A stretch of 8,201 bases of DNA, taken from assembly GCA_003133345.1 (NCBI GenBank), contig PKXB01000216.1, positions 1 through 8,201 of the forward strand, given 5' to 3'. The notes under the pieces were generated by a model, which was not told where the DNA came from, did no database searches, and saw only the letters and a program-made list of their open reading frames with translations. Position 1 is the first letter of the stretch. Every line of letters starts with the position of its first letter. The translations under genes and the position numbers were made by a program. Source of the DNA: Hyphomicrobiales bacterium (lineage in GTDB: Bacteria > Pseudomonadota > Alphaproteobacteria > Rhizobiales > Xanthobacteraceae). Positions 1 through 7,264 of this stretch are shown here, in pieces.

Positions 1-160
1 CGTTCTCGCCGCTGGTATTAGTGGATCGCCACCAATTCAATACGGCGCCCGTGTTCGCCACGTATTGTTTTTGATTTCCGAAGTCACGCCAAATGCCGCC
101 AATTCCGGTGAAGGCTAACTGGTTTTGGAGTCCCTCATAGGTCCCTTGAAATTTAATCAC
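1..160 (-). CDS. N-terminus of an unidentified protein with a GAVLNWW motif (cut by window edge)
   Basis: This reading frame is open from a GTG at 160 to the window edge, giving 53 residues. The start is chosen because a strong Shine-Dalgarno, GGAGG (171-167 on the minus strand), lies 6 nt upstream of the GTG. In-frame ATGs at 166 and 178 are worse: one abuts the SD and the other precedes it. The peptide begins MIKFQGTYEGLQNQL, has WRDFG near residue 24, and reads GAVLNWWRSTNT near residues 38-49. Mixed polar and hydrophobic composition and normal codon use make it look like a genuine folded domain. From memory, a short domain with a GAxLNWW-STGT signature precedes TIR-like predicted nucleotide-binding domains and other effectors in bacterial defence loci. 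That resemblance is unverified, and the decisive C-terminal part is missing. Its divergence from the integrase module suggests island cargo. Confidence 0.6.
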   Translation of the reverse strand, partial: MIKFQGTYEGLQNQLAFTGIGGIWRDFGNQKQYVANTGAVLNWWRSTNTSGEN

Positions 161-533
161 GATCATCCTCCGGTTCATAATTGCAGGAATATGCATCGCC
201 ACTCGCCTCCGGTATCGCGCGGAGTCGCGGGCTTCATGCCGTACAATTATTTACCGAATGCGAGTGTTGCTGTGGACCGTTTAACAGGCACGCAGCATCC
301 ATCAGGAATGCAGCCGGACTCTCCGAAATTTATGAACACCACTTAGAATGTGATCACACGAAACGCGTTTTTGACCGAACTTGCTGTCCCAAAAGGCCAT
401 TTTGCTGGTCGGTAAAGAGAGGGTTGCACCGAACATGGAGCAACCAGATGCAAGAAAATCATCAACTCTCACCTGACCAAGCAGACCCCAAAATCCGCAA
501 AGAAATCTCGACAACTCAATCGAGGTTTCTGCC

Positions 534-704
534 ATGCCAAGAATGAATCGCCGAAGAGCCCCATTTTATCGTCGCCGCAAACCGAAGCCTGAACATGATA
601 TTCGGCTGCTTCGCCCCCCTTCGTTACCTTTGGGTGAACGGTTTGAGACGTTGCAGGATGCGCGCAGATATTCGCGCGGAAATTTGTTGCGTTGCTCCCT
701 ATAA
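534..704 (+). CDS. Possible small basic protein, unknown (low support)
   Basis: An ATG preceded by GAGG with an 8-nt spacer opens a 56-codon frame. It starts MPRMNRRRAPFYRRRKPKP, strongly basic in the first 20 residues, and continues with a GERFETLQDARRY segment that looks protein-like before stopping abruptly after LLRCSL. A 32-codon frame from 448 (SD GGAG, 8-nt spacer) ends at 546 and overlaps this start by 13 nt, which would suit translational coupling. I do not recognise either product. It may be the 5' remnant of a longer gene or chance; competing frames on the opposite strand cover the same bases. Confidence 0.22.
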   Translation: MPRMNRRRAPFYRRRKPKPEHDIRLLRPPSLPLGERFETLQDARRYSRGNLLRCSL

Positions 705-1038
705 ACCGCGCTCGCATTCGTACATTCCTACACAGCGGCTACGCTGAGGTCTGACGAAATCGGTGCTGGCGTGAGTAAGCCGCGCACATTCAGGCTCAAG
801 CTAATACGGTGCTTTTTTCGGGCACGGCATTTCACTCCATAGATATTTTGATTCAGTTCTCACCGGCAGTCGTCAGACCGAACACTTGCGTGATTGATTT
901 TTTTAGCAGCAGACGCAGCCGAACCGTCACCGACCAAGGTCAGGTGATCTTGGATGAATTGAGGAGATGTCGGAAACACCCATGCCTTTACGACTGCAAC
1001 ACACGACAGAGGTCAAAAACGAGTTCTGTAAATAGACA

Positions 1039-1066
1039 GCGGGCAAAAAACAAAAGGAGAGCCCGC
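1039..1066 (+). promoter_or_regulatory. Hairpin with Shine-Dalgarno in its loop
   Basis: GCGGGC (1039-1044) and GCCCGC (1061-1066) are perfect complements around a 16-nt A-rich loop that contains AGGAG (1055-1059). The ATG of the microprotein frame lies one base beyond the stem. The pairing is seen directly; a role in controlling translation is inference. The loop leaves the SD exposed, so the hairpin would present it rather than hide it, although an alternative fold could do the opposite. Confidence 0.35.
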
Positions 1067-1067
1067 C

Positions 1068-1181
1068 ATGAGAAAAACACTTGCTAATTTAATTCGACGT
1101 ACAGGCGACGAACTAATAAATAGATCAAAATCGAAGTCGGTAAATGAATATGCGGGCAAGCAAGATGGATGCTCGCAATGA
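1068..1181 (+). CDS. Possible 37-residue microprotein, unknown
   Basis: This ATG frame encodes 37 residues, MRKTLANLIRRTGDELINRS followed by a Lys/Ser/Asn-rich tail ending DGCSQ. It is supported by one of the clearest Shine-Dalgarno sequences in the window, AGGAG with an 8-nt spacer inside AAAAGGAGAG. The first 20 residues could form a short amphipathic, basic helix; there is no membrane segment or recognisable domain. Base composition is A+T-rich, unlike the core genes to the right, consistent with acquired DNA. It sits 150 bp upstream of the probable excisionase start, so it could be a small regulator or leader peptide of the integration module, but this is only positional. The alternative is that the SD and short frame are coincidental. 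Confidence 0.33.
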   Translation: MRKTLANLIRRTGDELINRSKSKSVNEYAGKQDGCSQ

Positions 1182-1331
1182 ATAATGAAAATATTTACCC
1201 AACCAAATCAATCCGAAGATTCATAACCGGAAAAACATCTCGGCCGTCTCGTCATTATGGAGAAAGTCATAGCAAAGATAGGCCCCTTCGATTTAGGGCC
1301 AAGCATTTCTGCAGTGTGGGGTCGCCGACAC

Positions 1332-1631
1332 ATGACTAGGCATTCCCGCACCACGTTTTCTCTCGAGGAGTTGCCCCTCTTCGCGAGCGATGCGGAGGTT
1401 GGAGCTGCACTGCTCGGCTCAAAGCGCGCTTGCGAATGGAAAGGGCTCGCTCCCTTGTATGAGCGGCAAGGCTTTCCCAAAATCGACCCGGTTATTGGCG
1501 GCCGCTACGTTCCCGCCATCAAAGCTTTTTTTGACAAGCAGTATGGGATTGCTACGCTTCCGACTGCACCAGACGGTATCGACAGGCCAGAAACATGGAA
1601 AACAGCACCAGGCCAAAAACACCGGGCTTAA
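1332..1631 (+). CDS. Excisionase-like helix-turn-helix protein next to integrase
   Basis: This is a small DNA-binding protein of the kind found directly upstream of integrases in rhizobial prophages and islands. Such proteins bend or mark attachment-site DNA and favour excision; some act as regulators. From ATG 1332 it has 99 residues: a LPLFASDAEVGAALLG opening that reads like the first helices of a MerR/AlpA-type fold, a middle with CEWKGLAPLYERQGFPK, then IGGRYVPAIKAFFDKQYG. That last segment resembles the wing 'GGRY-P' plus final helix of excisionases. An in-frame ATG at 1257 would add 25 residues. I prefer 1332 because family members, as I recall them, begin near MTR-x5-F-LDELPLF, but neither start has a good ribosome site. 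The integrase start overlaps its 3' end by 37 bp, implying coupled translation. Family placement is by pattern, not by search. Confidence 0.7.
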   Translation: MTRHSRTTFSLEELPLFASDAEVGAALLGSKRACEWKGLAPLYERQGFPKIDPVIGGRYVPAIKAFFDKQYGIATLPTAPDGIDRPETWKTAPGQKHRA

Positions 1632-2806
1632 AATATCGGCCACGAAAGAACGGTCCCGACCGACCGTATTGGATCGCGTCGCCAGCAGCCGTGAAGGCAG
1701 GCTATCCGCTGAAATCTGCATCGCTCGCGGGCTTGACCGATGACCTCTTGATCGTGGCGCGATGCCAACGTTTACAATCCGAAATGCTGATGTGGCTCGA
1801 CGGGCAGCGCGACAACGGGATGGTTTTCGACGGCACTTTTCGATCACTGCTCAATATCTACCAGACCGACCCGGAGAGTTCATATCATCGGCTCAAGCCG
1901 GCATCCCGTTATCCCTACGATGTCTATTGCAAGAAGCTTGTCGCCCACATCGGCGAACGTAGCATCGCCGCAGTTAACGGCAAGGACTTACAAAAGTGGT
2001 TCGCGGTGTGGTCGGATGGTAATAAGAAGCTCGCGGCGGCGCGTATGGCGGTTTGCGTCATTAAGGCCGCGATCCGATTTGGGATCATTACCCGTTTGCC
2101 CGGTTGCACGGCGTTCCGCGAGATCCTTGACAATATCACCTTCCCGACACCGAGGCCGCGCGTACTGTTCCCGACCGCCCAAGAGATCGACCGCGCCCGT
2201 GCTGCAGCCAAGCAAGCCAAACGTCCCTTGCGCGCACTAGCCTATGCGCTGCAATTCGAGACCACCCTTCGCCAGCGCGACGTGATTGGGGAATGGGTCG
2301 AATTGGCCGATCCGCGCCCCTCCTCGATCCTGGGCTATGGGCAAAAATGGTTGGGCCCTACGTGGGCGAACATTGACGACAATCTCATCATGCGGGTCAC
2401 GCCCAGCAAGACAGAGAACACAACGGAGAAGCGTGTCACCTTCGACCTAAAGGAATGTCCGATGGTCGTGGAGGAATTGGTCCTGGTCCTGCCAGAGAAG
2501 CGGAAAGGTGCGCTGATTGTCGATGAGCGCACTGGCCTACCCTATCGCTACGACGTCTATCGTGCAGCCTGGCGCCGGGACGCGACCGCCGCCGGCATCG
2601 CCCGCGAGGTGTGGAACCGCGATATCCGGGCCGGCGGCGTCACTGAGGGTGACCAGGCGGGGGCAAGCCTTCCTGACCGCTCCAAGGTCGCCGGCCATGC
2701 GAGGACCCGGATTACCGCCCAGGTCTATGACCGCGACACGCTGGAAGCTCACCGGCGCGTGGCGGCGGCGCGGAAATTGCACCGGACCAAGGGTGAAAAC
2801 AAGTGA
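1595..2806 (+). CDS. Tyrosine recombinase (phage/island integrase)
   Basis: This is a site-specific recombinase catalysing integration and excision of the element through a 3'-phosphotyrosine intermediate. At 403 residues it is complete for the family. The N-terminal part (about 1-90) is a likely arm-binding region. Residues about 95-175 look like a SAM-like core-binding domain, and about 190-385 the catalytic domain. Visible catalytic positions are Arg226 (TLRQRD), a probable beta-hairpin Lys272 (TPSKTEN), Arg345 in box II (NRDIRAGG), His368 (AGHARTR) and the nucleophile Tyr378 (AQVYDRD). The usual box II histidine is replaced by Arg342, giving RDIR instead of HDLR; I have the impression this is common in alphaproteobacterial island integrases. 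The gene overlaps the excisionase by 37 bp and lies about 40 bp before candidate attachment repeats. No frameshift or internal stop is present, so the enzyme is probably functional. Confidence 0.92.
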   Translation: MENSTRPKTPGLKYRPRKNGPDRPYWIASPAAVKAGYPLKSASLAGLTDDLLIVARCQRLQSEMLMWLDGQRDNGMVFDGTFRSLLNIYQTDPESSYHRLKPASRYPYDVYCKKLVAHIGERSIAAVNGKDLQKWFAVWSDGNKKLAAARMAVCVIKAAIRFGIITRLPGCTAFREILDNITFPTPRPRVLFPTAQEIDRARAAAKQAKRPLRALAYALQFETTLRQRDVIGEWVELADPRPSSILGYGQKWLGPTWANIDDNLIMRVTPSKTENTTEKRVTFDLKECPMVVEELVLVLPEKRKGALIVDERTGLPYRYDVYRAAWRRDATAAGIAREVWNRDIRAGGVTEGDQAGASLPDRSKVAGHARTRITAQVYDRDTLEAHRRVAAARKLHRTKGENK

Positions 2807-2815
2807 AGAACATTT

Positions 2816-2836
2816 CGAGGAACGCGCGAGGAACGC
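2816..2836. repeat. Tandem 10-bp direct repeat after the integrase
   Basis: CGAGGAACGC occurs at 2816-2825 and again at 2827-2836, an 11-bp period close to one helical turn. Phased short direct repeats beside an integrase gene often serve as arm-type or accessory-protein sites in attachment regions. The repeat is seen directly; the role is inferred. Confidence 0.4.
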
Positions 2837-2842
2837 CGATCA

Positions 2843-2862
2843 TAAGCTACTGTAAAAGCTTA
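2843..2862. repeat. TAAGCT-N8-AGCTTA inverted repeat (candidate att core or weak terminator)
   Basis: Perfect 6-bp arms, TAAGCT (2843-2848) and AGCTTA (2857-2862), flank an 8-bp spacer. A tyrosine-recombinase core site has this form: two inverted core sites around a 6-8 bp overlap. It lies 37 bp after the integrase stop, where an attachment site is expected. An alternative is a weak transcription end for the integrase, since an A-run (2870-2875) follows rather than a T-run, which makes a terminator on this strand unlikely. Confidence 0.35.
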
Positions 2863-2880
2863 AGGATCTAAAAAACAGTG

Positions 2881-2896
2881 TTAACGGTCTGCTAAC
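2881..2896 (+). promoter_or_regulatory. CtrA-like box upstream of the DUF2336 gene
   Basis: TTAAC-ggtctg-CTAAC matches the alphaproteobacterial CtrA consensus TTAA-N7-TTAA at 7 of 8 fixed bases, with the extra C following both halves. It lies 48-63 bp before the chosen ATG, where it could overlap a promoter. CtrA binding is inferred from the match alone. Confidence 0.42.
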
Positions 2897-2943
2897 GCGC
2901 CCTGACTAATGTGAGCCGTCGTAGCCCGGTAAAGCGTAAAGTC

Positions 2944-3834
2944 ATGGCGAAGTCCTCCGCGTACCCCCCTCTCGACAGTCTGGTCGACCTGGCATGCCGG
3001 GATGGCGTCGATATCCGCCCGACGCTGCTGCGGGTCCTCACCGACCTCTACGTGCAGAAGCCGGCCCATAGCGCCGAGGAAGAAACCCAATATGTCGAAC
3101 TCGCGCGCGGGCTGATCGATGCCGTCGATGCTGCGACCCTCGCCATAGTGGCGGCCCGGCTGTCGGCTTACCCGGCAGCGCCCACGGCGATCCTCGGCAG
3201 GCTTGCCAGCCCCTCCGCACGGCCGGCCGCGCCACCGCTCCCTCAGACCGAGCCCAAGCCGACCGTCCGGAACGACCTGGTGGAATTATTCTTTGCGGCC
3301 AACACCGAAGAACGCCGCCTGATTTTGACCAATCTCGACGTGGCGGCCGAGACGGCGGCGCGCCGGCCGGCGCCGGCCTCGAGCGAAGTGATCCGCCGCC
3401 TGGAAAACGCCGCCCTGCAGCGCAATCCCGGCGAATTCAGCCGGATGCTCGAACGCGCGCTCGGCATCAGCCGGAACCTGGCCGAGCGCATCGCGCGCGA
3501 CGCCTCCGGCGAACCGATCGTGGTCGCCGCGCGGGCGCTCGGCATGACCGCCGCGGTGCTCCAGCGCATTCTGCTGTTCCTCAATCCGGCGATTGGCCAA
3601 TCGGTCGAGCGGGTCTACGACCTCGCCCGCCTTTACGACGAACTCACGCCGGCCGCCGGCGAGCGCATGCTTACGATTTGGCGGCAAGCGGGCGGCCGGT
3701 CACGGCCACCGCATGAGCCTGTGCATTGGGACGACGAACGCCGCGACGCCCGCTCGCTGTCGACGCCGGCGCGCTATCGCTCGGATCGCCGCCGCGTCGT
3801 GCAGCCCTCGCACGTCAAGACCAGCGGGAAATAA
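2944..3834 (+). CDS. DUF2336 domain-containing protein
   Basis: This is a 296-residue, mostly helical, cytoplasmic-looking protein of the alphaproteobacterial DUF2336 family, whose molecular function is not known to me. Residues about 7-90 form an Ala/Leu-rich helical region (LDSLVDLACRDGVDIRPTLL, then RGLIDAVDAAT). A Pro-rich linker follows at 91-106. The main helical repeat region spans about 110-250 (NDLVELFFAANTEERRLIL; VVAARALGMTAAVLQRILLFLNP), and the Arg-rich tail at about 250-296 is probably disordered. I chose ATG 2944 over the in-frame GTG at 2911. The GTG has no ribosome site, while GTAAAGTCATG at 2936-2946 is identical to the start context of the DUF5330 gene, and the sequence from MAKS fits family N-termini as I recall them. 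It is convergent with the DUF1491 gene. A CtrA-like box precedes it, hinting at cell-cycle control. Confidence 0.85.
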   Translation: MAKSSAYPPLDSLVDLACRDGVDIRPTLLRVLTDLYVQKPAHSAEEETQYVELARGLIDAVDAATLAIVAARLSAYPAAPTAILGRLASPSARPAAPPLPQTEPKPTVRNDLVELFFAANTEERRLILTNLDVAAETAARRPAPASSEVIRRLENAALQRNPGEFSRMLERALGISRNLAERIARDASGEPIVVAARALGMTAAVLQRILLFLNPAIGQSVERVYDLARLYDELTPAAGERMLTIWRQAGGRSRPPHEPVHWDDERRDARSLSTPARYRSDRRRVVQPSHVKTSGK

Positions 3835-3863
3835 GCGGCGTTACGCTGCAAATAGAAGCCGCT
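3834..3863. terminator. Possible bidirectional hairpin between convergent genes
   Basis: AGCGGC (3834-3839) pairs perfectly with GCCGCT (3858-3863) around an 18-nt loop, exactly bridging the stop codons of the two convergent genes. There is no T-run on either side, so it would be a weak or factor-assisted terminator, or an mRNA 3'-end stabiliser. Confidence 0.28.
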
Positions 3864-4215
3864 AAGCCACCACATTGCCGTCGAGGAAATTCCGCCCGGC
3901 GCGATCCTCGATCTCGACGATCCATACGTCGGGATCGAAGCGGATCTCACGCGCCAGGCGCGCTTCGATTTCGGCTTCCGGTGCCGGCTTATCGCCGCCG
4001 AGCACGGCTGTGAAATTGCGGTCGGAGGGCTGCGCCTCGTCGAAGGTGGATTGCGCCGCCGGTCCATACAAAGTGGCAGTGCCGTCGAGCCGGCTGATCT
4101 TGATGAAAACCGCGCCGGCCTCTTCGGCGCCGCGCCGGCGCACCGCCGCGAAGGCGCCTTCGATGTTGCAGCGGCGCAAATAGGCCGCCACCCAGATGCC
4201 GGATTTCAACCGCAT
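3862..4215 (-). CDS. DUF1491 family protein
   Basis: This is a 117-residue protein matching the DUF1491 family of alphaproteobacteria by its start MRLKSGIWVAAYLRRC, the RRRGAEEAGAVFIKISRLDG segment (residues 27-45), the LYGPAAQ stretch at 49-55, and the C-terminal PDVWIVEIEDRAGRNFLD. The function of the family is unknown to me. The fold is likely small alpha/beta, cytoplasmic, with no signal or membrane segment. The chosen start is ATG 4215, the family's usual N-terminus; an in-frame GTG at 4230 would add MLLKA. An AAGG lies just upstream of the ATG but is closer than ideal. It is the last gene of a probable operon, 53 bp after the peptidoglycan-binding-domain gene, and ends 27 bp from the convergent DUF2336 stop. 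Co-transcription with the kinase is inferred from orientation and spacing. Confidence 0.85.
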   Translation of the reverse strand: MRLKSGIWVAAYLRRCNIEGAFAAVRRRGAEEAGAVFIKISRLDGTATLYGPAAQSTFDEAQPSDRNFTAVLGGDKPAPEAEIEARLAREIRFDPDVWIVEIEDRAGRNFLDGNVVA

Positions 4216-4268
4216 CGCCTTCAGTAGCACGCGGCCGAAGCAAGCGCACGGTCCCGAAAAAACGCTAT

Positions 4269-4976
4269 TTATTCCAGCGGACGCCCAGTCATGGCGGCCA
4301 GTTCGCGCACGAGCGGATCGGAGATCTGGCCGGTCACCGGCAGGCGGCGATCGCGCTCGAATTTCTCGATCGCTTCCTTCGTCTCCGGATCGTAGACGCC
4401 GGTCGGATTGATCTGCCCGTAACCGAAATCGGAAAGCGCGCGCTGGATTGCGAGCACCTGCTTGGTCGGCGCGATCAGTTCGGCGATCGGATCGTTACGC
4501 ACCGGCGCCGGCGCAGCGGCGCGGTCCCTCTGCGCCTTGGCATTGGACGTGACGATCGCGCGCAACAAGCCTTCGCTCGCATCCGTGTTGATCTTCAGCC
4601 CGGCGGCCTGCACGAAGTCGCGCGCCGCCGCGTCGGTCTTGCCGCCCCAGATGCCGTCGACCGCGCCGTCGTAGAAGCCCTTGCGAACGAGCTCGCGCTG
4701 GATATCGCCGATGATTTGCGCCTGGCTGCGCGCGACCGTGGCCGGCGCGACAACCGGCGCCACCGCACGCGGGCGTGGCAATGCGACCGGCGTTTGCTGC
4801 GTCATCGGCGGCCGTGTCGCGAAGATCGGCGCTGGATGGGGGCCACGCTGTAGGAACAGCGCGTTGATGAAAATCGCAAAGAACGCCACGCTCGCCATCA
4901 GAACGCCGACGAATTCGCGCGGATGACGGCTGATCGCGGCGCCAAGTCTGCCGGCGTCGCCATCGATATCAGTCAT
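4269..4976 (-). CDS. Membrane-anchored protein with two peptidoglycan-binding (PG_binding_1-like) repeats
   Basis: This 235-residue protein has a short cytoplasmic N-terminus (1-21) and one hydrophobic helix at about 22-42 (FVGVLMASVAFFAIFINALF). An Ala/Pro-rich periplasmic linker at about 45-85 leads to two PG_binding_1-like helical units. The first runs about 86-142 (IIGDIQRELVRKGFYDGAVDGIWGGKTDAAARDF) and the second about 173-230 (VLAIQRALSDFGYGQINPTGVYDPETKEAIEKFERDRRLPVTG). Such domains bind the cell wall; no catalytic hydrolase or transpeptidase domain is present. It probably tethers the envelope or localises something at the wall. I used ATG 4976 because upstream in-frame starts would run deep into the kinase gene and add an Arg-rich, non-homologous segment. 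The gap to the kinase stop is 19 bp, so the two are almost certainly co-transcribed. Confidence 0.88.
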   Translation of the reverse strand: MTDIDGDAGRLGAAISRHPREFVGVLMASVAFFAIFINALFLQRGPHPAPIFATRPPMTQQTPVALPRPRAVAPVVAPATVARSQAQIIGDIQRELVRKGFYDGAVDGIWGGKTDAAARDFVQAAGLKINTDASEGLLRAIVTSNAKAQRDRAAAPAPVRNDPIAELIAPTKQVLAIQRALSDFGYGQINPTGVYDPETKEAIEKFERDRRLPVTGQISDPLVRELAAMTGRPLE

Positions 4977-4995
4977 CTGCCCGCGCCGGCTGCGG

Positions 4996-6816
<1,821 letters not shown>

Positions 6817-6882
6817 GGTTCCTGTCTCACGTCTTGTACGAACAGACGCGCCCCTTTTTCGTAGCGGAAATCGTAGCCAGTG

Positions 6883-6906
6883 CCGCTTAAGCGAACGCTA
6901 AAGCGG
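6883..6906 (-). promoter_or_regulatory. Dyad containing a CtrA-like box upstream of the kinase
   Basis: CCGCTTAAGCG (6883-6893) and CGCTAAAGCGG (6896-6906) are complementary at 10 of 11 positions about a 2-bp centre. Inside is TTAA-gcgaacg-CTAA (6887-6901), 7 of 8 fixed bases of the CtrA consensus and the same variant as the box upstream of the DUF2336 gene. It lies 71-85 bp before the kinase start. The symmetry is seen; protein binding is inferred. Confidence 0.42.
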
Positions 6907-7027
6907 GGCCGCTGCGGGGCCCGTTGCCGGCGCCTTTGGCCGATTCCGGGCCAACGTCCGGTTCCATTCGCCGGGCATGGTGAAATTTCTGTTGCCGCGC
7001 CGCGCCAGCGCGCGCGTCCAAACCAAA

Positions 7028-7046
7028 GGTTACCGTTGCGGTAACC
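7028..7046. promoter_or_regulatory. Perfect 7-5-7 operator-like dyad
   Basis: GGTTACC (7028-7034) and GGTAACC (7040-7046) are perfect reverse complements separated by GTTGC. The 12-bp centre-to-centre spacing fits a dimeric regulator reading roughly one helical turn. The right arm plus AT reads GTAACCAT, one base off the TTAACCAT half-box seen in some CtrA promoters. It sits midway between the two divergent genes, so the regulated gene is unclear. Confidence 0.38.
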
Positions 7047-7101
7047 ATGCGCGATTGATCGAAGGCACTCACTGGCCACGCCCGGCGTGCCGGCGTTTAA
7101 A

Positions 7102-7127
7102 ATTTTAATCGAATTCGACTTTGTCAA
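7102..7127 (-). promoter_or_regulatory. Possible sigma-70 promoter elements facing the kinase
   Basis: On the minus strand a consensus TTGACA (7127-7122) is followed by TAAAAT (7107-7102), 5 of 6 to TATAAT. The 14-bp spacer is shorter than the usual 16-18, which lowers confidence. The -10 lies in the palindrome TTAAAATTTTAA and would leave a leader of nearly 290 nt before the kinase start. Confidence 0.22.
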
Positions 7128-7264
7128 ATTTGGCGAAAACTCGCGTCGTATTCGCATCTAGTTTGCCCAAAACCCTCGCTGCAATGCCAACAACAGCTTC
7201 AAGCCTGTCTGCTACGGTTTAGTTCAAAGGCGGTGGAACAGCCGTCGGGGATAACGGTAAAGTC

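Larger units (their letters stand above)
179..1331. other. Gene-poor, A+T-richer stretch of the island
   Basis: There is no confidently coding gene in these roughly 1,150 bases. Longer open frames here (181-546 and 809-1087 plus, 302-535 and 469-717 minus) overlap one another on both strands, have odd compositions and match no family I recognise. Possible microproteins at 534-704 and 1068-1181 are listed separately. Small dyads include TGTGATCACA at 349-358 and CAGCG-gcta-CGCTG at 733-746. The section could hold promoters for the flanking genes, decayed genes or an untranslated RNA; I cannot tell which. Confidence 0.5.
1..2880. mobile_element. Right end of a putative integrated island (partial)
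   Basis: The stretch ends with an excisionase-like gene overlapped by a tyrosine-recombinase gene, the usual layout at one end of an integrative element. To the left are about 1.1 kb of A+T-richer, gene-poor DNA and the start of a gene that leaves the window. Right of about 2880 the sequence changes to dense, very GC-rich core genes. I see no tRNA in the flank, so insertion would be into an intergenic site. The left end and the second attachment site are outside the window, so the extent is inferred; the right limit is placed after repeats at 2816-2862. Confidence 0.5.
6817..7264. other. Divergent intergenic region, kinase operon / DUF5330
   Basis: This stretch of about 450 bp has no convincing gene and separates two divergent transcription units. 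It contains several symmetric elements, listed separately: an imperfect 11-bp dyad at 6883-6906, a perfect GGTTACC/GGTAACC dyad at 7028-7046, CACGCC-c-GGCGTG at 7077-7089, and the 12-bp palindrome TTAAAATTTTAA at 7097-7108. One GANTC methylation motif (GATTC) is at 6942-6946. A 114-codon minus frame (7157-6813) spans most of it and overlaps the kinase start as GTGA. Its Arg/Gly/Trp-rich sequence resembles no family, so I treat it as non-coding. Confidence 0.6.

Noticed and set aside
349..358. Perfect palindrome TGTGATCACA, resembling a CRP site
   Set aside because: CRP/FNR-type sites need a spacer between TGTGA and TCACA; here there is none, no gene is clearly placed to be regulated, and a 10-bp palindrome can occur by chance.
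179..1250. Possible retron, CRISPR or tRNA remnant in the gene-poor stretch
   Set aside because: I found no regularly spaced repeats, no cloverleaf-like segment and no reverse transcriptase frame; only small isolated hairpins.
1257..1331. 25-residue N-terminal extension of the excisionase-like protein from ATG 1257
   Set aside because: No ribosome site supports it and the extension does not resemble family N-termini; kept as an alternative only.
2843..2875. Rho-independent terminator after the integrase
   Set aside because: The 6-bp stem is A+T-rich and is followed by an A-run, not a T-run, on the integrase strand.
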